A stretch of DNA of 64,000 bases from the NCBI GenBank assembly GCA_001771575.1, contig MEUD01000001.1, positions 186,001-250,000 of the forward strand. Direction: 5' to 3'. The DNA is from a candidate division WOR-1 bacterium RIFOXYB2_FULL_45_9 (lineage in GTDB: Bacteria; Margulisbacteria; WOR-1; O2-12-FULL-45-9; XYB2-FULL-48-7). Position 1 is the first letter of the stretch; the number at the start of each line of letters is the position of its first letter. The notes beneath the pieces were generated by a model. It was given only the letters and a program-made list of their open reading frames with translations. It did no database searches and was not told the origin of the DNA. The position numbers and the translations under genes are program-made. Of this stretch, positions 8,296-16,767 are shown piece by piece.

Positions 8296-10419
8296 ATGTC
8301 AACCAACTTTTTAGCAAAACCACGGCGTAACTATATTGTCCAGCCGGACATATTAAATTTCCCCACCAAAAACAAGGAATTGTCACAAGACTTTAATTTT
8401 GTGATGGAGATGTTCAAGTTTCTCCCCAAGATGCAGCAACTGGCGTTTGAAGGAAAACGGTTTGCGCCGGAAAAAGACAAAGATGCCGGTACCGCGCAAA
8501 CCCTTGGCGGGATAGAGCTATCTGAAGAATGGATCCAGGCCTTGAACGAATATTCGATTTCCGACACCGGAATTTACGGCGATTCATATGCCAATAAAGA
8601 TCACTATGGGGATACTAGCTGGACACCTCTTAACAATGAACAAGTAATTGCGAAATATGAAACTGCTGGCGGTGGCCCCTGGGATTGGCATACCGACTGG
8701 GTTGCCGGTTTTAACCATTTTAATGTTGGCCTTTTTGCTAAAGATGGGGAGTATTTTTGGGGGGAGGCGGTAGGGAGAGGGCTGGAAAATGTCGATTTTA
8801 TCGCCGAAGGATGCGAATGGAACCACCTGGAAGAGAGGACGCCTATCGGCAGTTTTACCGCTCTTTTGACCAATGGCCCGCCGCGCGACAAAGACGCCTC
8901 GCTTGATACCGACGTCAATAAATCGTTCTTTTTGACCGATGCCTTTTTGGGGGCGATCGGATCGAGTTGGCCGGAAGTCAACAGTGTCTTAAATAAATTC
9001 AGTGGCCAGAGCTTTTACCAGCTGGTGATGAATTCGACCCAACCTGATCGGGTCGGCGCTTCTTATAAAGCCATGAATTCGCGCGAGCTCTTTTTAATGG
9101 TCGCCGCGATGATCGAAGCCCGCAATCGGGTTTATTCAATCTCGGAAAAGATCTTTGGGAGCGTCGCCCTGACTTGGGATGACCAGCAGATGATGGCCGC
9201 TTTTGACAACTGGTTGACGCAACATAATAGTTCAGCTGTTTCCCACGGGATCAACGCCTTCCGGATCCTTTTCCAAATGCAGCATCTATTCCTCAACGAA
9301 ATGGCGATGTTTTCGGCGACCGATGAATCCCGCGGTTATGCCGCAGGGGTTCTGGACCGGGCCGCTTTCAAACAATTTTCCAAGGACCTGGGGGGAGAGT
9401 TTTATTCCGGCGCTTCCGGCAACAAGGGGGCGCTTTTTAGCTTTATTGAATCGATGGGGATCACGCTTAATTCCGACGTGATAGGTTTCCTGCGCGGTAA
9501 CCTGGCGAGTATGAATATCCATACCAGGCCGGAAGATATCCCCTTGCCTGAAAATCTTCAGGGATATGGGGGTAAGCTTCAAGCGGCAAAGTGGCTGGTG
9601 GAACAATGGTTTGGCTCTAATAAGGTCTTGGCTGGCTACAACGAGATGCCAAAATCAGAAACTTTTGGTCCGTCGATCGACTTCAGCAAAAAAAACGAGG
9701 AAAATGGCTATGAGGAATATAACGGGATAAAGGTTCCCTGGGCGATCTCTAATCCGGGGGCGGCCCGGAGCTATGGTTGGGACCGCGTTTCCGGTCCATT
9801 TTTTGACTGGCGCTATGATTGCCGGAGTAATAATTTTATTAAAACTAATGACGAGCAATACCAGGAATGGAGCCCAGAATGGGCAAGTGTTTATCAGGCG
9901 CTGGATGCGAAATATGGTTTGGCCTATCTTAACCCAAATACATTTAATGAAAATGTTAACCACCGGAACTATAACCGGATGATCATGGGGGGGCTCAATA
10001 TTCAGGAGATCATGGGCCGGAGCGGCAACCTTGACCCGTACAATAACAGTTGGGCGGTTTACCAGCTGGGGAACCTGATCCGCTATGGCGAAGTCAAAGA
10101 TAAAGTGAGAATGAATATTTATAATTTTAGGGAATCGACTGAAAAGTTTCGTTTTAAGAGGGCTCAAGCGGAATTTGAAGAAGAAAAGGATCGGATCAAG
10201 GATGAGGAAAGCCGGGATGGCAAGTACGAAAACAAAGTTAAGAATAATTACCAGCAAATGAAAAAACGGGGCGAGGCTCTGCTGAGAAAAGCGGAAATGA
10301 CCAGAAAACAAGAAGAAGCGTCATTGGCCAAAAAGAGTGACGCTAAGCACGCTGAAAATGCCAAAGCCCAAAAGAAATCAGCCGGCCAGGCGCCCCAAAA
10401 AGCCTCAAAAAAAGCCTGA
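8296..10419 (+). CDS. unknown 707-aa Trp-rich protein with charged C-terminal tail
   Basis: GGAGGAGA sits just before the ATG. There is no signal peptide and no membrane segment. Residues of about 1-610 look globular, with many Trp, Tyr, Phe and Asn and several Gly-rich turns. Residues of about 615-707 are a highly charged Lys/Glu/Ala helix, probably a coiled coil ending in a basic tail. It is the last gene of the site 4 operon, after the needle-like and 101-aa genes. A tip, translocon or substrate protein is conceivable in a secretion-like context, but I see no diagnostic motif. Confidence 0.7.
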   Translation: MSTNFLAKPRRNYIVQPDILNFPTKNKELSQDFNFVMEMFKFLPKMQQLAFEGKRFAPEKDKDAGTAQTLGGIELSEEWIQALNEYSISDTGIYGDSYANKDHYGDTSWTPLNNEQVIAKYETAGGGPWDWHTDWVAGFNHFNVGLFAKDGEYFWGEAVGRGLENVDFIAEGCEWNHLEERTPIGSFTALLTNGPPRDKDASLDTDVNKSFFLTDAFLGAIGSSWPEVNSVLNKFSGQSFYQLVMNSTQPDRVGASYKAMNSRELFLMVAAMIEARNRVYSISEKIFGSVALTWDDQQMMAAFDNWLTQHNSSAVSHGINAFRILFQMQHLFLNEMAMFSATDESRGYAAGVLDRAAFKQFSKDLGGEFYSGASGNKGALFSFIESMGITLNSDVIGFLRGNLASMNIHTRPEDIPLPENLQGYGGKLQAAKWLVEQWFGSNKVLAGYNEMPKSETFGPSIDFSKKNEENGYEEYNGIKVPWAISNPGAARSYGWDRVSGPFFDWRYDCRSNNFIKTNDEQYQEWSPEWASVYQALDAKYGLAYLNPNTFNENVNHRNYNRMIMGGLNIQEIMGRSGNLDPYNNSWAVYQLGNLIRYGEVKDKVRMNIYNFRESTEKFRFKRAQAEFEEEKDRIKDEESRDGKYENKVKNNYQQMKKRGEALLRKAEMTRKQEEASLAKKSDAKHAENAKAQKKSAGQAPQKASKKA

Positions 10420-10437
10420 TTGATCCGCTAAAATAAC

Positions 10438-10465
10438 GCAAGTTTTCCCCTTTAAAATACGATAT
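10438..10465 (+). promoter_or_regulatory. sigma28-like promoter (island site 5)
   Basis: The -35 is GCAAGTTT (10438-10445), then 12 nt, then the -10 TACGATAT (10458-10465). It drives the five-gene operon starting at 10491. A short leader contains AGGAG at 10472-10476. Confidence 0.75.
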
Positions 10466-10490
10466 ATTAATAGGAGATAAGTGTAAAATT

Positions 10491-11048
10491 ATGACCAATT
10501 CGCCAAACATTGGAACACAGTTAAATAACAGCGAGCGGTTTTACGCCGCCGCTTTCCGCAACCCTGCCTTGAGCTCCTTGGCGGCGCGTGAAACCGGGGA
10601 ACAGCGGCCTGGGGATGCGACCCGGGAAACTGGTTTGTCTTGGGATAGCGACAGCAAGGGGGAGCAGTCAATTAACAGCGGTATCACGGATACACTGACC
10701 CTTTCTACCTCCACCGTTTCCCGCAGCAGTTCGATTATTTCCCAACCTCTTGGCTCGGTTTTAAAGAGCCAGGGGAAGCTTCAACAGTTCCGGGAACAGC
10801 TGATCGGTAAACTGCTTGATGCCTACGGTGATGTATTTCGCAATACCTTCCATTGGAACCTCCCTTTGGCGAATATGGCCAAATGGTCAATTGACAACAT
10901 CTTTAACCGTTTATCTATCCTGGGGGTTGAGCAGACCAAGCTGGATCAGATCAAAACTGAAGTGACCACGGCAATGCGGAGTGAAAATCGGGGGAATATG
11001 CGGCAAGTGGTCCAAACTGAAGCTTATCAGGAAGTGGGGATCGCTTAA
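10491..11048 (+). CDS. unknown 185-aa protein, first gene of the site 5 operon
   Basis: The N-terminal half (about 1-85) is rich in Ser, Thr, Asn and Gly and looks disordered, as in type III substrates or chaperone-bound subunits. The C-terminal half (about 90-180) is helical with a Trp/Phe/Asn cluster near 120-135. It has no signal peptide or membrane segment. Its TAA is followed directly by the ATG of the 127-aa gene. No family recognised. Confidence 0.65.
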   Translation: MTNSPNIGTQLNNSERFYAAAFRNPALSSLAARETGEQRPGDATRETGLSWDSDSKGEQSINSGITDTLTLSTSTVSRSSSIISQPLGSVLKSQGKLQQFREQLIGKLLDAYGDVFRNTFHWNLPLANMAKWSIDNIFNRLSILGVEQTKLDQIKTEVTTAMRSENRGNMRQVVQTEAYQEVGIA

Positions 11049-11432
11049 ATGAGAAAGAAAAGCAAAGCGCAAAACAAGGTGGTAAATGAGCTAAAGAATC
11101 AGCTCATGATCCAGGCAGAGAGGTTGGGGATCAAGGACGATTATACCCCGGCCTGGTTTATTGAACAGAAGACTTTGGCCTTTGGTAAAATTCTATCCGA
11201 ACTTTACGCGGAGAGGGCCAACCTGGAATATGAAATGAATATGCTTGGCTCCGATAAAAGAGACCTGCTGATCAAGCTGGAGAGGCTTCACTCTTATATT
11301 CGCAAGGCGGAAAGCCTGCGCGAGAGATACACCGACGATCTTACCCGCCTGATTGACAAAGGGTACAAGATAACCGAAAATGGCCGCAAGCTTAGCTTCC
11401 TTGACAAAACGGAAGTTAAGTCTATGGCTTAA
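11049..11432 (+). CDS. 127-aa coiled-coil protein
   Basis: This basic N-terminus is followed by long amphipathic helices (about 10-25 and 45-112) with regular Leu spacing. The start is immediately adjacent to the previous stop. Its size and all-helical character are those of FliJ/YscO-type stalk proteins of type III export apparatuses. Such proteins are recognised mostly by position next to the ATPase, which is not in this window, so the comparison is only suggestive. It is the second gene of the site 5 operon, ahead of a glycosyltransferase. Confidence 0.65.
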   Translation: MRKKSKAQNKVVNELKNQLMIQAERLGIKDDYTPAWFIEQKTLAFGKILSELYAERANLEYEMNMLGSDKRDLLIKLERLHSYIRKAESLRERYTDDLTRLIDKGYKITENGRKLSFLDKTEVKSMA

Positions 11433-11441
11433 GGAGGAGCG

Positions 11442-12494
11442 ATGCTTTCAGTCTGCATGATCGTCAAGAACGAAGCGGCCAATCTGAAACTGACCCTGCC
11501 GCAGCTGGTTAAGCACGCGGCCGAGGTGATCGTAGTTGATACCGGGTCAAGCGATGAGACAATTGATGTGGCGGAGAATTTGGGCGCTAAAGTTTATAAT
11601 TTTGAATGGATAAGTGATTTTGCCGCCGCCAGAAACTACAGCCTTTCACTGGCCAAACAACCCTGGATCTTATGGCTTGATGCCGATGAATACCTCAAAG
11701 AAGAAGACGTGGCCGGTTTGATCGAAGAGCTAAAAAAGACCCCCGAGACCATTGACGCTTACCAGCTTATCATCACAGAATCCCCTTTTAACCAAACTGT
11801 CCGGGGGAGCAGCTATCCCCGGGTCAAAGTATTCCGGAGAGAGCGGGGGCTCCATTTTGAACGGACGATCAATGAGCAGCTGGTTGACCAAAGCGGCAAG
11901 GCGGTTGACGGGGAAATATTGCCGATATTGATCTATCACTGGGGACGGTTTTTGAGCGAGCAAAAGATGACGGAAAAAAAGGCCCGTTATTACCGGATGT
12001 ACAATGATCACCTCCGTGACCACGCGACCGATCCATATGTCAATTTCTTGCTGGCCGATCTGTTGAAAGAAGATAAGCGGTTGGTTGAAGCTTACGCCGC
12101 ATATGGCATAACGGTTGAACACGCCGGCTTTGACGGAAAGATAAAAAAAGAGGCTTTAATAAAAATGGCCGAGATTGGCTTGAAGATCGGCAAGTTTAAA
12201 GAATCAGTGAATTGCGCGAAAGAAGTCTTAAAGATCGATGAACAGTCGGTCGCGGCTAAGAATGTCCTGGCGACTTTACTAGTTGGTGTTGGGCAGGTTG
12301 AACCGGCGATCGAAATGCTCGAAGAAGCTTTGAACCAAACCGGAGAAACAGTTGATCCGATCAGGGACAAGATTATCCCGCGGGTTGTTCTGGCTGACGC
12401 GTACGCCAGAAAAGGAGACCAGGAGAAAGCGGCCCGCTACCGGGCCGAAGCCGCTAAGTTAGAGGAGAAATATAATGCCCATTCAACAAAATAA
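11442..12494 (+). CDS. family 2 glycosyltransferase with C-terminal TPR-like helices
   Basis: This 350-aa protein starts with the classic GT2 N-terminus: S-V-C-M-I-V-K-N-E, then VVDTGSSDET at about 31-40 and a D-A-D motif at about 76-78. These bind the nucleotide-sugar and metal. Residues of about 200-345 form helical repeats of TPR type. This is the architecture of SunS-like and similar protein- or peptide-directed glycosyltransferases. GGAGG lies just upstream of the ATG. It is embedded in the site 5 operon and its 3' end overlaps the 521-aa gene by 20 nt, so it probably glycosylates a component or substrate of the island's system in the cytoplasm. The acceptor is unknown. Confidence 0.85.
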   Translation: MLSVCMIVKNEAANLKLTLPQLVKHAAEVIVVDTGSSDETIDVAENLGAKVYNFEWISDFAAARNYSLSLAKQPWILWLDADEYLKEEDVAGLIEELKKTPETIDAYQLIITESPFNQTVRGSSYPRVKVFRRERGLHFERTINEQLVDQSGKAVDGEILPILIYHWGRFLSEQKMTEKKARYYRMYNDHLRDHATDPYVNFLLADLLKEDKRLVEAYAAYGITVEHAGFDGKIKKEALIKMAEIGLKIGKFKESVNCAKEVLKIDEQSVAAKNVLATLLVGVGQVEPAIEMLEEALNQTGETVDPIRDKIIPRVVLADAYARKGDQEKAARYRAEAAKLEEKYNAHSTK

Positions 12495-14040
12495 CCAGCA
12501 ACAAGCGGTTGCCGCGAATATGGCGGCGGCTAATAATGTCTCGGAAGCCAATAAAGAAGAAGTTCTTCGCGAGGCTCGTGATACCAAAGTAAACACCACG
12601 GAAAGCCTGGTCAAGCAGGCCTTGAACGGCACCACTGGAAACAAGGCGGGAAATCAGCTGTTAGCGGCTTTGATGACCAAAATGGGGGACTCTTTCTCTA
12701 CCGAGAAGATCCTGGGGAAATTTGAGCGGGAAGGAGCGGTCCCGGAGGAGCAAGAGAATTATTCCGACCAGGTCAGCGTAAAACCATCAAACCAATGGGT
12801 TAAAAAAAGTAAAATAATCGATGGTGGGAGAGGTGGGGATGAAGGGGATGGCCGGCAACCGACAGAGGTCAAAGAATATCTTAAAACTTATTCGCAGTAT
12901 CTGGTCAACGGAGGAAATGAGCTAAAAAAGCAGGTTGAAAAACAAGAACGGTCGATGGTTGAGAATGGTAAAGTAAAACTTAATGAGATGATGAGACTTC
13001 GGGCGGATGTTGCCAAATCGGTTCGCCAGGAAGTGACTAAGCAGCTCAAGGAAGCTTTTCAGAAAGAACTCTTCTCCCAGGGGAAGCTTGAAGGATTGAT
13101 CGCGCGCAACGGTGTTTTAAAGGTGGCCGACTGGGCCTTTTTAAATGACCGGATCGGCGGCAAACACTTTGGTTTAAAAGCGGCGACCGAAGAGGCGGCT
13201 GTTGAAGCGAGAGAAGAAGTTAACACTTTTATGAAAGATGAGTTATCACGAGCGGTGACTAAAAAAATGGTCGCGGAGGGGCGTGAGGTAGCCAAAGCCG
13301 AAAAAGAGATCAATGACCTGCTGCAAGTCGCGGCTAAATGCGGGTTTGACGTCAATAGTTTTATGCAGTCCGCTTCCAAAATGATGGTTGACCAGGGGTT
13401 GGTCCCGATCTTTGGAAATGATCTGGCGGCGCAGGCCCAGATGAATGAGAATGGCGGGCAAGGTGAACGCCAGCAGTACCAGTACAGCCAGGATGAAGAA
13501 AAAGACGTGCTGATGGAGCAGATGCGGGTCATCTATATGCAGAAAGCGATTAGCGGCGATTGGCGTAGTAATCTTGAAGTCTCCTTTAAAATGATCAGGA
13601 CCAGGAACGGGCTGGTTAAATTGGGGATTAAAATGGAAGATTTCTCCAGGCTGGAAAGAGAAGGCCGGCAGCTGGCCAAGCTTAAGCTGGTCCAAATGCT
13701 TGAAGAAGGCTTTGGCGAGCGGGCTTCTTACGCGACGCTTAAAGGGGCGGCCTGGTCAATGACGGAGAAAAAGATAAAAAATATTTTGCGCAACCTGTCA
13801 AAGCTTGGGGTTGAACTTGACGACAGCGACCTTAAAGAGATCAGGGATAAAATGAACGACAAAGTCTTTGCCGAAGTTGAACATGAAGTCAATATGATGG
13901 ATGGCGCCTTGCAAGCGAGAGATTCAAATTACTTGAGGAACAAACGAAAAACAGCCCTGCAGATCTTGGACCGGCTCTCGAAAGAGTCGAATATTCCTTG
14001 GAATTATGATAAAATTAAGAAGGTTGAAGTAGCGACTTAA
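12475..14040 (+). CDS. unknown 521-aa helical protein
   Basis: The start is supported by GAGGAG about 5 nt upstream, inside the end of the glycosyltransferase gene. The first 60 residues are Gln/Asn/Ala-rich and probably disordered. A Gly/Asp linker follows near 115-125. The remainder (about 130-515) is almost entirely helical and highly charged, with one possible Gln-rich break near 325-340. It has no signal peptide or membrane segment. A gatekeeper of the HrpJ/SepL type would fit the size and helical content, but I see no specific motif. It shares the first four residues, M-P-I-Q, with the 1733-aa protein. Function unknown. Confidence 0.7.
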   Translation: MPIQQNNQQQAVAANMAAANNVSEANKEEVLREARDTKVNTTESLVKQALNGTTGNKAGNQLLAALMTKMGDSFSTEKILGKFEREGAVPEEQENYSDQVSVKPSNQWVKKSKIIDGGRGGDEGDGRQPTEVKEYLKTYSQYLVNGGNELKKQVEKQERSMVENGKVKLNEMMRLRADVAKSVRQEVTKQLKEAFQKELFSQGKLEGLIARNGVLKVADWAFLNDRIGGKHFGLKAATEEAAVEAREEVNTFMKDELSRAVTKKMVAEGREVAKAEKEINDLLQVAAKCGFDVNSFMQSASKMMVDQGLVPIFGNDLAAQAQMNENGGQGERQQYQYSQDEEKDVLMEQMRVIYMQKAISGDWRSNLEVSFKMIRTRNGLVKLGIKMEDFSRLEREGRQLAKLKLVQMLEEGFGERASYATLKGAAWSMTEKKIKNILRNLSKLGVELDDSDLKEIRDKMNDKVFAEVEHEVNMMDGALQARDSNYLRNKRKTALQILDRLSKESNIPWNYDKIKKVEVAT

Positions 14041-14054
14041 AAGGAGGATTTTAT

Positions 14055-14474
14055 ATGGGTGATATGGATATTTCAGGTTTTGGCGGCGGGTTTGGCGCTC
14101 TTGGATTTAATCCGATGGAAGAGCCCATGAATAGCAACTTCGCGGCAATTGAACAGCTACTGAACGCCAGTAGTGATATAACGCAGAACCTCCTAGATCA
14201 AACCAGGCAGGCTGAACAAGATTTCGCTAAATTTAAGAAAAATCTTGATGAAAAGAGATTAAAAGAAGCTCTTCCTCAACTTGTGCGGATGCAAGCCAGA
14301 ATTGATAATCTTCTCAAACAGCTTGATTCCAGCAGTGTTTCTCTAACCCCGGCTGGTAGTGACGCACGGCGTACTTTAGGCATCATGAAGGCGCAAGTGG
14401 CTGACCTGGAAGAACAGGCCCGGCGAGCCAGGCCGGCTGGTGGAGCTGTTCCACAGGATCCTTCTATCGCTTGA
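14055..14474 (+). CDS. 139-aa coiled-coil protein, last gene of the site 5 operon
   Basis: AAGGAGG lies 9 nt before the ATG. The N-terminus is Gly/Phe/Met-rich and flexible (about 1-30). Two long helices follow (about 32-85 and 100-125) with heptad-like Leu/Ile spacing, and the end is a Pro/Gly/Ala tail. No signal peptide and no known family. Small helical proteins at operon ends of this kind are often chaperones or minor structural subunits. Here that is inference from position only. Confidence 0.65.
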   Translation: MGDMDISGFGGGFGALGFNPMEEPMNSNFAAIEQLLNASSDITQNLLDQTRQAEQDFAKFKKNLDEKRLKEALPQLVRMQARIDNLLKQLDSSSVSLTPAGSDARRTLGIMKAQVADLEEQARRARPAGGAVPQDPSIA

Positions 14475-14521
14475 TTACTTGTTAAGTAGTTAAGCAGTGT
14501 CTAGCTGCAAATAAATCATGC

Positions 14522-14527
14522 TATAAT
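14522..14527 (+). promoter_or_regulatory. extended -10 promoter of the methyltransferase gene
   Basis: TATAAT at 14522-14527 is preceded by TGC, giving an extended -10. The ATG at 14536 follows after 8 nt, so the transcript should be leaderless. No good -35 is needed or obvious. It is an ordinary sigma70-type promoter inside the island. Confidence 0.6.
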
Positions 14528-14535
14528 TCCCCCAA

Positions 14536-15588
14536 ATGGAAAGCATCTTCATTTGTCCCAAATGCCGCGCCGCTTTAACAATTTCCACCGACCACTATGA
14601 TTGTCAAAATTGCCGAGCTCAATGGCCAATTTCGGCGGGTGTCGTTAAACTAAGCGAAAAACTGTCATATTGGAGCCTGCTTCCCCAGGAATTATTTCAA
14701 GATTTTCTTGCGGAAGCGGAAGCGAAGGGGTGGCGGGAGGCGATCGTTTCATCAAACCAACAGCAGGTCAGAGAGTTATTAACCTTTACCGATAGCCCAT
14801 CCCGAGCGGATGGCTCGTTTTACCTTTCTCTAACTGATGAGAGTAGGGTTTTAGACCTGGGACCCGGCTGGGGCTCATACACCTTCGCGATCAGTCCAAG
14901 GGTCAAGGAGATTGTCGCGGCGGACACCAACAACGAAGCTTTGCGGTTTATCAGTTTGCGGGCCAGGCAATCAAAGATAAGCAATATAACCCCAGCTCTG
15001 ATCGAACCATTGGATTATGCCCGGCTCCCTTTTGCCGATAATGCCTTTGACGCGGTGATCATGAATGGGGTATTGGAGTGGGTTGGCGCGTATTTGGCGC
15101 AAGGCGACCCGTTAAAGATCCAGTCGGCTTGTTTAAAAGAGACCGCCAGGGTCCTAAAGCCCGGCGGCGAGATCTGGCTGGGGATCGAGAACCGGTTTGG
15201 CCTGCGGTATTTCTACGGCGCGCCGGACGATCATTTGCTGTATTACGCGCCGGAAAAGAGATTGGCCTATACGACCCTTATGCCAAGGTTGCTGGCCGAT
15301 CTGGTCACGCGTCAAAAACTCGGCCGGCCTTACCGGACCTATACCCATTCGTTGTGGGGCTTAAAGAGGCTTTTAAACAGGGCCGGACTTGACCGGTTGG
15401 AGTTTTATTATCCGGAAGATGACTACAGAGCGCTTTCGACCAGAATAATTCCGGTGGAGGCGATGGAAGCTAAACGGCAAGTCGGATCAAAAATTAAGAA
15501 CCAATTGGTTGCCGGTCTTGTTAAAACGTTTGATCTTGAGCCGGCTTTGTGCGATTCGTATTTTGTCCTGGGCGGGAAAACAAAATGA
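14536..15588 (+). CDS. class I SAM-dependent methyltransferase with N-terminal zinc ribbon
   Basis: Residues 7-26 carry two CxxC pairs (C7, C10, C23, C26), a Trm112-like zinc ribbon. The SAM-binding motif I (V-L-D-L-G-P-G-W-G-S) lies near residues 112-122. An acidic end of beta-2 follows, and a motif IV-like N-G-V-L-E-W segment lies near 177-182. The remaining 150 residues hold a substrate region resembling UbiE/Methyltransf_11 proteins. The substrate is unknown. ATGA overlap with the following phosphotransferase-like gene makes a two-gene unit. It differs from the flanking island in promoter type and in having a recognisable family. Confidence 0.8.
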   Translation: MESIFICPKCRAALTISTDHYDCQNCRAQWPISAGVVKLSEKLSYWSLLPQELFQDFLAEAEAKGWREAIVSSNQQQVRELLTFTDSPSRADGSFYLSLTDESRVLDLGPGWGSYTFAISPRVKEIVAADTNNEALRFISLRARQSKISNITPALIEPLDYARLPFADNAFDAVIMNGVLEWVGAYLAQGDPLKIQSACLKETARVLKPGGEIWLGIENRFGLRYFYGAPDDHLLYYAPEKRLAYTTLMPRLLADLVTRQKLGRPYRTYTHSLWGLKRLLNRAGLDRLEFYYPEDDYRALSTRIIPVEAMEAKRQVGSKIKNQLVAGLVKTFDLEPALCDSYFVLGGKTK

Positions 15589-16721
15589 TCCCATTTATCA
15601 ACGAGCGACTATTGGCGGATTGGTCCAGCTTCAATGTCGGCGCGAAGCCAGATCGGTTGTTGTTTATTAAGTATGCCGACCGGTTGATCCGCTCCCCGGA
15701 AAAAGCCGTTCTCACTTTTTTGGTCAAAGGGGTGTACAAAAGCGAACAAAAGCCGTTGTTTATTGTCCGGTTCCCTCGCTACTCCGGCGGGGAAGCGGTC
15801 CTAACCTTACAGTTGGAAGAGGCGAACCTGCGAAAAGCCGCGGCCCTCCCCAATATTCCCCGCCTACTGCTGGCGGCGGAAATTAACAAAGCAAAGGTTG
15901 TGGTGATCAGCTTTTTACCAGGGGAAACAATGGGTCGGAATATTTTCTCGGAAGATTTGCTCGGCGTTTTTTCCGATTCATTTGAGAGGTCTTTTGGCTG
16001 GTTGTCCAGCTCCCAAAAGGCGCTTGGAGCGGCAGAAAGCTTGTCGCCAATCGATCTTGTCAATAAAATAATTGCAGAATATACCGCCATTTTTCCAAAT
16101 AAGGCGGCCGCTAATAAGCACGTTTTTGAACGTTTACAAGAAGCGGCTTCCAAGCAGAGCGAGATCCGGCTTCCCTTGTATTTTCAGCACGGGGACTTCC
16201 ATGTCGACAATATATTTGTCGCGGCTGGCCGGATCTCCGGCATTATTGACTGGGAGGACGCGCAATTTCCCGGGTTGCCTGGTTTTGACCTTTTTCATTT
16301 CGTGAAAACATATTTTGAGGCGATCGGCGGCGCTTTTGCCGATCAAAATATGTATGAAGAGCTCGCTTTTATTTCGAGCCATGAAAAAGTGATCGGCTTG
16401 ATCAACCAGCACGTGAACGGATACTATTCAAAAATGCAAATTGATCCCAGGCTGGAGGAGGTCTTATTGCCGCTCTACCTGATCAAATCGGCTGTGTACG
16501 CCGGTTCCCCGCGAAAACAGGCGTATCTTGCCTTAAAAAAATTGGATATATTGATCTCTTTAATGCCGCATAACATCTCCGATCTAATGAATTATCTTAG
16601 TGTTTTTGGTTTTAGCGACATGGCTCGGAAAGCGGCAAAAGAGGGGAATGCTTTGCTGTTGAAAAACTGTCAACAGAAAGTATCGGAGATTACCGAGAGC
16701 GCTAAAAAACAAGAAAAATAA
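15585..16721 (+). CDS. aminoglycoside phosphotransferase (APH)-fold kinase
   Basis: ATG at 15585 overlaps the methyltransferase stop as ATGA, giving 378 aa; an ATG 36 nt upstream in the same frame is less likely. A Brenner-type catalytic motif H-G-D-F-H-V-D-N lies at about residues 203-210. The metal-binding I-I-D-W-E-D follows about 20 residues later, both diagnostic of the APH/choline kinase fold. The N-terminal lobe is divergent and lacks an obvious glycine loop. The substrate is a small molecule or a sugar/lipid head group, not necessarily an antibiotic. The pairing with a zinc-ribbon methyltransferase suggests shared modification of a metabolite or glycan. Confidence 0.75.
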   Translation: MIPFINERLLADWSSFNVGAKPDRLLFIKYADRLIRSPEKAVLTFLVKGVYKSEQKPLFIVRFPRYSGGEAVLTLQLEEANLRKAAALPNIPRLLLAAEINKAKVVVISFLPGETMGRNIFSEDLLGVFSDSFERSFGWLSSSQKALGAAESLSPIDLVNKIIAEYTAIFPNKAAANKHVFERLQEAASKQSEIRLPLYFQHGDFHVDNIFVAAGRISGIIDWEDAQFPGLPGFDLFHFVKTYFEAIGGAFADQNMYEELAFISSHEKVIGLINQHVNGYYSKMQIDPRLEEVLLPLYLIKSAVYAGSPRKQAYLALKKLDILISLMPHNISDLMNYLSVFGFSDMARKAAKEGNALLLKNCQQKVSEITESAKKQEK

Positions 16722-16723
16722 AA

Positions 16724-16763
16724 GGGCGGGGTATGACGGGCCTGTTTTCCGCCATCCCCACCC
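16724..16763. terminator. bidirectional terminator between convergent genes
   Basis: An imperfect hairpin pairs GGGcGGGG..ATG.CGG with CCG.CAT.CCCCaCCC. It is followed by AATTTTATA on the plus strand and by a T-rich tract on the minus strand. It separates the APH-like gene from the convergent 3054-aa gene. Confidence 0.65.
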
Positions 16764-16767
16764 AATT

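Noticed and set aside
6957-12494. Glycocin/bacteriocin gene cluster
   Set aside because: There is a SunS-like glycosyltransferase and a 64-aa Cys-containing peptide, but no dedicated ABC peptidase transporter or immunity gene, and the two genes are in different transcription units.
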